A DNA stretch of 64,000 nucleotides. Origin: Isoetes taiwanensis. Lineage: Eukaryota; Streptophyta; Lycopodiopsida; Isoetales; Isoetaceae. Of this stretch, positions 53,364 to 64,000 are shown piece after piece (the stretch's first letter is position 1; the number at the start of each line of letters is the position of its first letter). Made by a program: the position numbers and the translations under genes. The stretch covers positions 7,218,618 to 7,282,617 of the forward strand of contig JAJEKV010000056.1 in the NCBI GenBank assembly GCA_021234155.1, written 5' to 3'. A model generated the notes under the pieces. That model did not search any database. It saw only the letters and a program-made list of their open reading frames with translations, and was not told the DNA's origin.

Positions 53364-56300
53364 TCTATATCTATATATATAATAATAAAGGCGTTTTTAT
53401 GATAGTCTGTGCGCGATCTTGGCCATTAAATTAAACCGACGGTCGAGATGCTTTCAAAATTGTTTTCATTGCGGTTATTGAGGAGTCATGGTAGATTTGT
53501 CGCCTGCACCATTCCGGCTCAGGGCTATGTCTTCTAAAGCTCTATTTTTTCTTGCCGTTCTTCGCTTCTTTGCATCCAGCTTCTTGGCATTCCTTTTTGA
53601 AGCAAGAAATAGGGCAGAAACAGAGCAAAAGGTGCGTAATTTCTTGCAATTTTTTCTGTTTCTAGCTTCTAATTCTAAAATCCGAGGGCTTTGGAGCGCA
53701 CAGATGGTCTAGATGCATTGTAACTATTTTTCTAGAGCGGTTGGGTGATGTAATGCATTTTTTCAAAAACCTAGAACAAAATAGGGAGCTCGGGGCTGCC
53801 ACTGCCGATCGAAACATGATTCAATGATTGACTTACCGCTGGCGCCATAGCTACCTCTGGAGGAAGATTGGTCGTTCAAACTGCCAAGAAGGATGAAATG
53901 CAGATGGAAAAAACTGGATGAATTTTTGAGAGCTTCATCATGACATGGGTATTTGGCTTCTTATAATCTGGATTTATTTTGTAGAAGATTGGCACTATTA
54001 AAAATCATTTCGCAAATGAAGCAGATCAAGCCCGGTTTTTTCATTGCTAGCCCAGTCGGGATGTGCCAACAGGAAGAAGAGATGGATTGGTTTCAAATAC
54101 TTCCCCTGTAGCAGGAAGATTACCAGGTTCAGATTTCAACGTGACTCAATTGACAGACAACTTTGTTCAAGTGATCCCTGAAGTTGTGTAGCCTCAATTT
54201 GTTAGGGTTTAGCATTAAATTTATCATGAAGCACAGAATTCTAAAGACAGTAAGTAAAATATAATGAGGCGGAGAATGCTAGAGGATCATTTGTATTCTC
54301 CATTGGTAATGTTTTTTATCCATTATTTTAACAGATATGGTTGTTAGCGGAAGATTTGCGGGACAGAGACATATTTTCCAAGGTAATTTGCTGAAGATTT
54401 TAAACAATGGAAGCTTTTCTTGTAGAAAAGATGTTTTTTTGTGGGGATTTTCTCTATGCCAATGTGCATGCTGTAATCTAATATGTTTTAAGCTTGGAGA
54501 CTTTGCACCTCATCGTTTCCATATTGATTTCGCTGCATTTTGCCGCCTATGTGTGTTGTGTCATTTCCATTTTGATGCCCTAATCTGCTTCACTGGATTT
54601 TGCCTCCTATGTGTGCTTTGTCCTTGTGATCTCATCTTGTGAACCACACTGTTAACGTTGCTAAAATATATCGTTTAGCTAGGGTGGATCATTAGATGTG
54701 ATATAGGCTGTGAGATTATGATATGACCATATGGTTTCCCATGTCTAAAGAATATCTCACCTTTGACCAGTAAACAAGGTATTATTGAAATTGGCCCAAT
54801 CAATCCATTGTAAGGTTCCACTATCTGGTATTGATAATATGGTGCACATCCATCCTTGCTCATCATTCAAATGACCATACATTATCTGTGGTCCAACAGA
54901 TATGAGTTAATTGATTAACACGTTCCAATTGAGTATTATCTCCATTGTACAAGCATAACCAGGTAACAATATTTTCAACAATGTGCTGCTTACAGCATAC
55001 TTTCCAGCTTGTGCTGTTGCATACAATATACTTCCCATGGTTAACTCTGTTAAATCCAAGGTACAAGATCTTCATATGTTTCTATATCACATACACATAC
55101 CAGAGAAAAGCCTGGCAACACTTGTTATTAGGTTTAATTCGAGGTAAGCTTGTCTTTTCTAAATTTGGATTCAATATTTTACAGGTCAATGCATACGCGT
55201 GGTTGGCGGACCTTTTTTTCCCTCTTTTTGCCAACGGAGTTGGAAGCAAATTCTAGAGTATTTCACATATAAATACATCAAAGAGCAATATTTGTCTGTT
55301 CGTTATACATTTTCTTTAGGGCAGCTTGAGAGAATCACCAGCAGCTTTTAAACCCGTCCAGGTAAGAGAACCCTGAATTTCCTTTTGATTATGACAGCAA
55401 AGATCACTCAGCAATTATTGTTATTCATTCTTGAGTCATTATTAAGTTCTGTTTAATCGTTTACAGGACTATCTAGCTTCTCATATTAATTGATGGCATA
55501 CATCAATATTGGGCTCATTGTTGTTAATGTTAATTTATGATGTTTAAAACTTTTAATTGATGGAATCTGAAAAGCTGTCTCCAGTACTCAAGCGAATGTC
55601 AGGTATGTTGCATTTAATAGCATTTGGTACTATTGGGGTAAATTTTATTATTTGAGATGAAACATTATTGAATTGTTTTATACTCTATGCTGGACAACAA
55701 TGTGCCTGATAGACTTATGTCTTTTCTACCCTTGTCTAGGTGCTTATTCGATATGGATTAGTTAAGTTGTTTGACCCAAATATTGGAGATGTGACTGCTG
55801 AAAGCAACAGTCTATTTACGACATTGCCTCCTAAATAGTGTACTCTATTATTCTGTGCAACACAGGCTGGTCTCCCTGTTTGTTTGTCAGTGCCAACAGG
55901 TTATACACTATATTTTGGCTTCCAAGTTAGACCGCAAATCATCCATCAGATGTATTGTAGGTTGGATACATTGCAGGTTGTATACAGGTTGTATTGCATG
56001 TTGTATGCAGGTGAAGATGTATTGCAAACAGGTGATTTATACTATCTATGCAGCAAACAAACGTTGAAGAACTTACCTTGATTTTCAAGTTATCAACTCC
56101 GCCCCATTTGAGATATCCACCTTGGAATATGGATATCTTTTGACATTGACATTTGCAGGCTCTATTTGTCACTATGAAGTCCAAATAGACAAATAAAATT
56201 TTCTTTCTCATGGAAACATAAGTGTATAAATCCACTGAACACATCACCTTTAAAGGAAGAGCATTCCAATGGCTGCAGATCAAAAGAAAATATAGAATGA

Positions 56301-57512
56301 GGATCTCAGTCCGTGCAAACAACTAAGAATATTGATCAGAATCATTCCTGCTTTAGCATGGCATTCTTCTGGCGCTTCTCAATGCAACTTTGCAATGCCA
56401 GGTACATTAACAAGAAGTTATAATAAAAGAAACTATGATTCTTGATACAATCCCAAAAGCAAATTTGACTAAAAGAATGGTGGAAACTGAAGATTTTCAG
56501 TCTTCTGCACTAATTTGATCAGATCAAATGCAGCAACTGCAGCAACTGTGAGTACACCTGGAAGACGCGCCAATGTGCAATAAGGGGCATGTACCTGAGC
56601 ATGATTTGTGAATCACGGATCCAAGCTTTTCAAAAAATTAAAAGACCATGCATTATAATTGGTAGCAAGATTTTCATAGACGTGTATTTATCTTCTAACA
56701 AACTCAAATGTTCTACATTGTACTTCATCTGAGCAAGCTCGTGTATTCTATCTTGTACTTAATAGATTGACAAGGAGATTCTGTAGAGTCCATTTTTTGT
56801 TTTAATTGGTGGATAGACATGTGTAGAAAGTCCGTCATTTCACTTTCTATCAAACTCAAGTGTTCTACATTGTACTTCATTTTCTTCTATTGTACTTCGC
56901 TTTCTTCTGAGCAAGTTCAAATGTTCTACACTGTACTTCATTTTCTTCTGAACAAGCTCAAATGTTCTACCTTGTACTTGATAAATTCGGTGAGTTTCAT
57001 AGAGTGCAATTCCATGCTCAAATGTTCTACATTGTAGTTCACTTTCTTTTGAGCAAGCTCAAACTTTTTACATTGTATTTGATAAGTTGACAAGGTCCGT
57101 ATAAACATGCATAAAACGTTTTTCATTTTACCAAATGTTTTACATCATACTTTAAGAAATTCATAATTAGACTTCCAACCAAACCATCCTACTTTGTCTA
57201 CTGCAAAGCCCGTTCAATTTCCAAAAGAAGGCGCCAATACTGAGGAGCTCAAGCTTTTCTCTTCCTGAAACAATTTCTATACATCAAAATTTAGATTGTG
57301 CTCTTCATCTAATTGCTTTCGTCTTCTATAAGCAGTATAAGTTACAAATATGAGATGCAATTTAGTTTTGCATATTAACAGAATGCCTTCATTGCACTTG
57401 AAAATGGAGCAACAAAAATAAATGCATTACTATTTTCAAACTTCAAGTAATATTTTCAGTTTGTGAATTTATGCGTAACGAAAAGCCCAGCAACGCTGGG
57501 CACTTTTTCTAG
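53364..57512 (+). mobile_element. Non-autonomous Helitron
   Basis: The 5' end is TCTATATCTATATATATAAT followed by AATAAAGG, preceded by A. The 3' end has the hairpin GCCCAGCAACGCTGGGC, then ACTTTTTCTAG and T (57485-57513). TC at the start, CTAG at the end, a 3' hairpin about 11 bp from the terminus, insertion between A and T and no target duplication are the defining Helitron features. No Rep/helicase is visible in 4.1 kb, so it depends on a partner. Inside are intron-like pieces and short ORFs (for example 53488-53712, and VLIRYGLVKLFDPNIGD near 55740) that could be captured gene parts, but I cannot name them. Confidence 0.85.
56690..57140. repeat. Diverged tandem units in the Helitron
   Basis: About eight units resemble TCAAATGTTCTACATTGTACT with TTCTTCTGAGCAAGC between them, spaced irregularly at 35-75 bp. 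They lie in the last 0.8 kb of the Helitron. Confidence 0.8.
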
Positions 57513-57781
57513 TATAATATAATATAAGAAGATAATAATGTGGCATGTTTTTGTGGTAATCAATAATTTTAGTGGATACTTGAGCTTAAGAAGTAGGAGA
57601 AATTACTACAGCTTGAGCATATTAGCTTTGGTCAAAATTCTATAAATCACGTTATTCTCTCCAAGTAATTAAATCATGCTTATAGGCCTAATGACATGAG
57701 TACCATCATCTTCATAGACTGCAATCATTCTATATTAAGTCTGCCATTAGGTGGTAATTTCATTGTTGCCACTGTAAGAGA

Positions 57782-58042
57782 GTGCAAGAAATTCCACTAA
57801 ATCCCTCCATCAGATGTTTAGCTTATATTGCAATGCCTCAGCTACATGATTTAGTCCAATGCGAAGTATGTCTAGTGTTGGTTGATGGTACAACATTATC
57901 TGAACTATTAGAAAGCCAGTTGAGGAAGTATCCCCGACCGGAAACAAGCAATCTGGAGAAGAAGTATCTACCAAGAGACCATACAACATGGTTAAACATA
58001 GAGTACGGCAAGTATGCAAATCTTCTAAATGTGCAAAAATAA
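57782..58042 (+). CDS. Unrecognised small ORF
   Basis: An 86-codon open frame reads SIRCLAYIAMPQLHDLVQCE, LVDGTTLSELLESQLRKY and TTWLNIEYGKYANLL. I do not recognise it. It lies between the Helitron and the second transposase-like gene and may be an exon of the same decayed element; it could also be chance. Confidence 0.25.
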   Translation: MQEIPLNPSIRCLAYIAMPQLHDLVQCEVCLVLVDGTTLSELLESQLRKYPRPETSNLEKKYLPRDHTTWLNIEYGKYANLLNVQK

Positions 58043-58399
58043 AAAATAAAAAAAATAATGCAGTGGAAGAGTATAAGACAACTTCGTATTGCGTAAAGCA
58101 TTGATGTGCTATGCTATATTTTCTACAAAAGAAATGACAGAACTGAGGGGTAGTCACGCTAAAGTGGTTTGCTTCCAAACATAGCATATGGTTTATGATA
58201 TAGCTTTATCAAAATTTTATAGATGGAAAAAAGTTTCATGTGTGGGCATAGAATTGCTGAATATAGGAATACGGGATCTTTGAAACCAAGATCTCATACT
58301 TTGGCCGCAGACATCATATTTTCAATGTACATATCTAAAAATGCTAAGACCATGCATAGATTAAAATAAAGCCACACAAGAAACAAGAGAGAATATATT

Positions 58400-59209
58400 G
58401 GAGTTACCTTCTATCCTAACAAAGGGCATATGCCAAGAAGTTGATATAGCTGTGGAGGAAATGACGGATGAGCATGTGTTTAAGGCTTTTTTTTTAGGGT
58501 TAGAAAGAAAATCAGCTAAACGCATGGCATTCTCTAAATGCATGACATGCATTACGATGAAGGAATGGCCACACTCAGAATCCAATGAAAAGGAGGGAGT
58601 TACAAGTTGAAAGAAAGGTTCACATAGCTGTCCAACTATCTTGTAGAAGCCTTTGTTAGTCATGGCGGGCAATATCCCATCGCGCACCCGAGCAAGCTCT
58701 CACACTCATCCATGACAAGATGGACCAAAGTAAAAGAATGGTCCATAAGCTTGAAAAGCTGGGCAAGTCGGTATGGAGAAGAGAGCATTTGAAGGTTAAC
58801 GTCATTGGGATCTTGGCATATGGACATGATTTAGGACCCTTGGGGCACTCTCTGTTGAGCTTTTGCCTAATGATTCTAATTTTCACATTGACTCTCTCAA
58901 CCACACATTGAAGACACTCAAAGATTAAGCAGAGGATAATTGGGGGCACCTACGTAAACCTTCTAGAATAACTTGCACAGGGGTTCTTCTGTTGTCGAGT
59001 CCCGATCGTCAAAGATGAAAGTGTCAAACAGCCTTGGCAAAGCATATGATGTGCGTCAAAGACTTCCTTCACAACCCAAGAAGCTATCAAGAAGGCTTTA
59101 CTTGCAAGTTGATAACTGCTCAGGTCAAAATAAGAATAGATATATGTTTTCATAATTATTTTACCTTGCATGACTAGGTGTATTTGATGTCTAACTGGGT
59201 TTTATAATG
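58400..59209 (+). pseudogene. Second transposase-like gene, 5' part
   Basis: Frames give, in the family's order, FSKCMTCITMKEWPHSESNE (about 58530, cysteine pair), ALTLIHDKMDQSKRMVHKLE (about 58700, first Asp block) and RRLYLQVDNCSGQNKNRYMF (about 59095, second Asp block). LGVFDV-LGFIM follows up to 59209, where a LINE interrupts it. These match IDGMDQKK and LYLQLDNTTRENKNQ of the gene at 42.9-47.3 kb, so the two are distant relatives. Numerous frameshifts and stops make it inactive. No palindrome array or methyltransferase remnant was seen near this copy. Confidence 0.7.
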
Positions 59210-62200
59210 TTTGAATGTTTGAACAGTTTGATATTCTTGCATTCAGTGAGACATGGGAACATGAAACAAACAGATTGATTCCCATCCATGGGTTTACACT
59301 GCTTGAGACCGCTTGGAATGAGTTACAGGGAAGCCGCAGAGGATGGGGCGGACTTGCATGCTTTGCTAGAAATGAAATTTGCAATGCGGTTAGCGTGGTC
59401 AAAATATGTAAACATAAGCAGTATATATGGATTTGTCTAAATAACTGCATTTATGTGGCAATAGTATACTTTGCTCCCTTGGAGCCCTATCCTGCGCGGA
59501 TCTATAACAGCCCAGAGCTTGCTGCGAATGACCCATTTTGTTACCTCTCTGCTGATATTGCGCTCTATAAAACTAAAGGACAGGTTTATGTAATAGGGTG
59601 AATGGCAGGCTCAAGAATAAGCAAGCTACTGTTTTGGCTCATGAAGGAAATCATTTGTGGCTTATGGAACAGATAGACCCTTTGTTGTCATGGCCTAGGA
59701 CCTCTTATGATATGCATATGAATAAAATGGGAGAACACATTCTTGATTTATGTGAAGCACATGAATTAGTCGTGTATAATGGTGCTGCTATATTTCCAGA
59801 ATCCAACAAATACACATGTTTTCAGCCCAATGGAAATAGTACTGTGGATATGTTATTGGGAAGTCCAGATGATATGCACTTGGTGACTAGTTTTGAAGTT
59901 CTTCCTCAGCATGAGGACTCTGATCATGCCCCTCTTGTCATCAAATACAAGATGAAAGTCAAATGTACGGGGAAAAGCAAAAAACAAGCCCCACCCAGGT
60001 TTAAAGTGCAATATAAACTTGCTGGGCAATATGAGAAAGCAATTGATTCAGGCTTGGAAGGAACTCTTTGGCCTACAGATGATGTTGAAGAAATGCATAC
60101 ACTGCTTAAAGCAGTCCTATCGCAAGCCGCTGCAAGTGTCTTTGGACTTACTAAACCAAGGTCAGCTAAATACCATAATAAAAAGTGGTTTGATCACAAA
60201 TGTATTATGGCAAAGCGCGCATTCCAAGCTGCTATAGACAAATGTGCTGCCAAGAGAGATTATAAGAATCTTGTTAAGCATAAAAAGCGAAAATGGGAAA
60301 GGGAACACTTGCAAAAACTTCTAGATGATATTGCAGTGGATCCAAAATGTTTTTGGACAAAACTGCAACATCCCATTGAATTGGGAGAGATCGCACAGGA
60401 AAGTCTGCTTGAATGGATAAGAGAATTATACATTGTTGCTAATAGCAATGAAATGCAAATTGGTACTGCCTATACTACACTCTTTGATAAGAGTGATGTT
60501 ACATATGCTTTACAAAGGATGCAAAATGGGAAGTCCTTAGACCTGAATGGGTTCTGTGCTGAGGGGAGGTGATATTTTAAATGATAAGTTGGTTGATATT
60601 TGTAACTTGGCTTTCCATTATGGCTTTCCACAGGAATGGTGGTTCCTATTCATAAGTCCGGTGATAAAAACCAGGCAAGAAATTATCGGACAATTTTGGT
60701 TAGCAATGTATTTGCAAAACTCTTTGCAACTATGCTTGAGAGAAAGCTCTCTAATTGGGCTGATGAGAAGAACGAGCGCGCTTATGGACAAGCAGGTTTT
60801 CGCCATGACCATTCCACTGTTGATCATTTAGTCACTTTACGGGTGATTAATGAAAGCGCAAAGGGTGCTAGACATAATCAGTTTTTGGCCTTCATTGATC
60901 TAGCAAAAGCTTTTGATAGAGTTGATCGAGGTGACTTGCAGAATAGGCTAGAGCTGCTACAAGTTCCTCCAGAGCTCCAACAAGCAGTTGCGCGTCTATA
61001 CCAACAGGTACTCATTGAACTTTCATTTCCATTTAAAAGCACTGAACAGGTCCAGAGCACGATTGGGGTGAAACAGGGGTGCCCTTGTTCTCCCACTCTC
61101 TTTGGACTTTATATTGATGAATTAGAGGGGTGGCTTGCATGGGAGGAGTTGGAGTCAATGTTGGTAGATATCTCATACAGGTTTTACTTTTTGCGGATGA
61201 TATAGTTTTGATTTCTAGAACTGCTGCTGGTCTCCAACATCATTTAGATACTCTTCAGGGATTTTGCGATCAAAAAGGTATGGCTATCAATGTTGAAAAA
61301 TCTAAAGTCATGATAGTTGGCACAAAAAAAACTTTTCGATTCACCATTGGGGAATGTGAGTTAGAAACAGTGCATAGTTATAAATACCTTGGAATAGAGG
61401 TGGCAAGTAATTATTCATGGAAGCTGGCAGCTGAAAAACGCGCTTCTGGTGGGCTTAGGACCCTTTATGGTATGTTCCATACTTGTCGTGTGAATAAGTT
61501 GTGGCATTGGAAACTCAGGAGATTACTTTATGACACTCAAGTTAAGGCGGTCGTTTTATATGGCTGTCCAGCTCGGGCCCCTGGACTTGATCGGCAAAGC
61601 TGGGACAAGATTGAAAAGGTGCAGAAACGATTTCTCATGGAAGAGCTTGGAACTAAAATGCAAACTCCATACTGCATTATGCTTGCGGAAACTGGATTGA
61701 TTCCCCTTGAAACTGAAGCTTTATGCCATACTATTACATATGTAAATCGAGTGAAATTGCTCCCTTCAGATCGTCTCCCTTTCCAGGCTATGCAGCAATC
61801 CAAAGTACGAGGATGGTTCTCCCAAGTGATTCAATGGGCAGAAAAGTGGGGTGTAGATGATTACGCTTGGCGAGTCAACCAAACTAAAAGAGGTAAGCAT
61901 GCAAATACTTCCAAGAGTCTTGGGCAAATTGTGGGATCCAAATGATATTGCTGTGAAAAAAAACTTTTATAGAGATGATATTAATAGTATGGCTGCATAT
62001 GGAGAACAATCTTACTTGCTATCTAATATTAGCAGGAAAAATAGAATCTTGATTTCTCACTCTGAACTTCCTCTCATCATCCGCACATTGAGACGGGAAG
62101 GTGGTATGGAACTCCTCGACATACAAGGTCTTGCCCAAAAATCGCCTTGACCCTAAAATTGAGTCGAGGTACATACTTTTTGGAGTGTCCTGCCTATGAA

Positions 62201-62454
62201 CATATAAGAAGTAAGTATAACATTTCAGGATTCACATTGTCAGAGCTTTTTAATACGCCTCCAAATCTCCTTAGTTCATATCTCAAGGATGTTTGGAAGG
62301 AACGAGCTGACATAATGGAGTTGTTTGCTAATATGGAAATACTTGAAGCTACAGGTGCCTTTGTTTAAGCGCCTTGTGGACTACATATCTTTTGAAATAT
62401 TTTCGCCATATGGACCTGAGGGTCTTAAATGGCGTGATTAATATATTATTATTA
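59210..62454 (+). mobile_element. LINE inserted in the transposase-like gene
   Basis: A non-LTR retrotransposon is flanked by TTATAATG (59202-59209 and 62455-62462), with a (TTA)n tail (about 62441-62457). It is 5'-truncated within the endonuclease. Endonuclease motifs are FDILAFSETWEHE and YVIG-MNGR (both near the start) and EDSDHAPL (about 59920). RT motifs are VVPIHKSGDKNQARNYRTI, YGQAGFRHDHSTVDHL, AFIDLAKAFDRVDR, GVKQGCPCSPTLFGLY and the catalytic LLFADDIVLIS (about 61185). At the C-terminus YFLECPAYEHIRS resembles the zinc-knuckle end found in many LINEs. Frameshifts near 59590, 60570, 60640 and 61150 and later ones inactivate it. It belongs to the same family as the 4.7-5.4 kb fragment. 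The clade is not certain. Confidence 0.92.
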
Positions 62455-62462
62455 TTATAATG

Positions 62463-62970
62463 GTTGGATATACACATAACAATATAGATGCTTTGTTTGG
62501 AAATTGTTACTACATTATGAAGAGATCGAATGCTCTTACTTGGTGCATGAGGTCTCCGATGAAAGGCCTTTGGGAGGGCTACACTTCTGACAAGTCTAAA
62601 TGTTTCATTGGTCATTTAGAACTGCTTCATTTCAAGTTTTGTATGAGAGATGATTGGTCTCTCATGTTCTATAAGATGAGACCTGGTCACAAAGAATGGT
62701 TGCCAAAGATGGGTATCAAAATGTCGAAGACAAATGCAAGGGTGCTTCCATCCTCGAGGTATACCAAAATATTTACCTCCAAGGAAAACACTCAAGAAGA
62801 TAGGTGTTTTGAGAAGCTCTATAATAAAGTATATCATGCACTGGGCCTATATATCTAAAAGAGGTGAGAACGCGCGGTCTTGGTGATGTAGATGTTGGAT
62901 TAGCTGATATACATGGCTTTTTGCCTTGCATGAGGGAAGATGCCATGGTCGAACCAGAAATTGTAATGTC
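62463..62970 (+). pseudogene. Second transposase-like gene, 3' part
   Basis: Directly after the LINE the frame resumes with VGYTHNNIDALFG, the third signature block (GHTHDQID in the first element). RSNALTWCMRSPMKGLWEG, LLHFKFCMRDDWSLMFYK and MRPGHKEWLPKMGIKM follow. The last part is frameshifted near 62860 (GLGDVDVGLADIHGF). Joining it with the part ending at 59209 gives a continuous domain, which confirms the LINE insertion. Confidence 0.72.
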
Positions 62971-63432
62971 ATAATGCCTCAAATATTCGATGTGAATGAA
63001 AGGTCCGAACTCAGTAATGCTATGGTTCTCTTCTTATATAGAAGAGAACCATCATTCTGGGGAAAGGGACGTCTATTTTGACGTACGCTATTTTGGACGT
63101 AGGAGTCATCTTTAGCCTGAGTTTTCTTTGGCACATGATTTCTTTAGCTCTGTCTGCTATATATCCCTGTAGCTTCCAAGCAATTCTCATCGGCGTTTCC
63201 TTTGAGCTGAATTCTCCTTGTTCCAGGGTTTCCCTACAGCTTGGTCTTTCATTCAGGTACTGCTCTCTGACTGCTCCAGATGGATTGGGCTCAGAATTGC
63301 CAGCTCTTTTAAGGGTCACGGTATTCTTGCAGTCCCGATTCCTTAACACCAATGGGCATTACGCATGCTGGCTTGGCTTGTTCTCTCAAATTTGTTCGTA
63401 CTAATTTGTTCTATCCTTTGCCGCCTTGCCAC

Positions 63433-63720
63433 GTTCTTCTGCTCTATCCCTTTCTGCTTTGCCATGTTATCTGCTCTATCCCGTTCTCTGTCTCTCCTTT
63501 TCTGATCCGCCATGTTATCTGCTCTATCTCGTTCTCTGTCTCTCCTTTTCTGATCCGCCATGTTATCTGCTCTATCCCGTTCTCTGTTCTCTGTTTCTCC
63601 TTTTCTGATCCGCCATGTTATCTGCTCTATCCTTTTCTGCTCAGCACGTTCTTCTGCTCTATCTTTTTTCTGATTCGCCATTCTGTTATCTGCTCTATCT
63701 TTTTTCTGCTCAGCCATGAT
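63433..63720. repeat. Minisatellite, about 57-bp units
   Basis: Five or six diverged units contain CGCCATGTTATCTGCTCTAT, CCGTTCTCTGTCTCTCC and TTTTCTGATC. Minus-strand frames read as QKRRDRERDRADNMAD repeats but have no other support as a gene. Confidence 0.9.
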
Positions 63721-64000
63721 CGTCTGCTCTGTCCTTTTTCTGATTTTTCTGCTTCGCCATGGTTTCGCAGGGTTTCTGCTTCTGCTCTATCTCGCCCTCT
63801 TCTATCCTTTCTGAGCTCATCTCTTGTGATTCACATGCTTCGGTTTCGCCACATTCCTCCTGCTTATATCATCATTCTATTTTTTCTGATTCTGCTCTCC
63901 TTTTTTGACCGGCAGCGGCATAGGTTCTTACCTTGCTCCCTTTCCAGTGAGTGTTTCGTCCCCTCTCCTCCCTCTGCAAACCCAATCCGCATCTTCTCTT
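63721..64000. other. C/T-rich end of window, no gene seen
   Basis: This continues the pyrimidine-rich style of the minisatellite, with TCTGCTCTAT words. It may be a 5' leader of something beyond the window. Confidence 0.4.

Overview
The window is nuclear DNA of a land plant. It is AT-rich, gene-poor and dominated by nested transposable elements, with spliceosomal GT-AG introns. The only host gene that looks intact is a LEC1-type NF-YB transcription factor (36229-37166, one intron). A LEC1-type NF-YB together with Ty3 chromovirus, hAT, CACTA-like, Helitron, LINE and an unusual ParB/methyltransferase-carrying transposon suggests a non-flowering vascular plant, perhaps a fern. That assignment is inference. 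Many coding remnants are frameshifted, and the two LTRs of the youngest element differ largely by 1-3 base indels, so some frameshifts could be consensus errors.

Layout. 1-4.5 kb: tail of a Ty3/gypsy pol, probable LTR material, and a clean solo LTR with a TTATT target duplication. 4.6-5.4 kb: LINE reverse-transcriptase fragment. 6.3-9.5 kb: decayed hAT transposase (minus strand) with a 347-bp internal tandem duplication and a 260-bp MITE flanked by AGCT. 9.8-26.6 kb: a TORTIFOLIA1-like exon fragment split by a coding-less LTR element (GAAAG duplication). That element is itself split by a 13.2-kb Ty3 chromovirus (TATGC duplication). 28.0-34.9 kb: CACTA-like non-autonomous element holding a polyamine oxidase fragment and a protein kinase fragment. 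36.2-37.2 kb: NF-YB with TATA, CCAAT and ABRE/G-box motifs upstream. 38.07-47.70 kb: a transposon with divergent inverted ends and TTAA flanks. It encodes a ParB-like/N4-N6 DNA methyltransferase fusion (minus) and, divergently, a transposase-like protein (plus). It also holds two arrays of an 18-bp palindrome spaced 41-42 bp apart. 52 kb: xyloglucan endotransglucosylase fragment. 53.36-57.51 kb: Helitron with a classic 3' hairpin and CTAG. 58.4-63.0 kb: a second transposase-like gene of the same family, split by a LINE. 63.4-63.7 kb: minisatellite.

Two things stand out. First, the chromovirus carries, between its 5' LTR and gag, a histone H3-related gene. It starts MARTKQT and ends in a recognisable H3 histone fold, with a charged tail of roughly 275 residues between. 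A separate unrecognised 400-residue ORF follows it. Pol in the same element ends in a chromodomain, the module that in related elements reads H3 tails. Second, the 38-47.7 kb transposon links a DNA-methyltransferase/ParB protein to regularly phased palindrome arrays located in that gene's own introns. This looks like a self-contained DNA-recognition or marking system of a mobile element.
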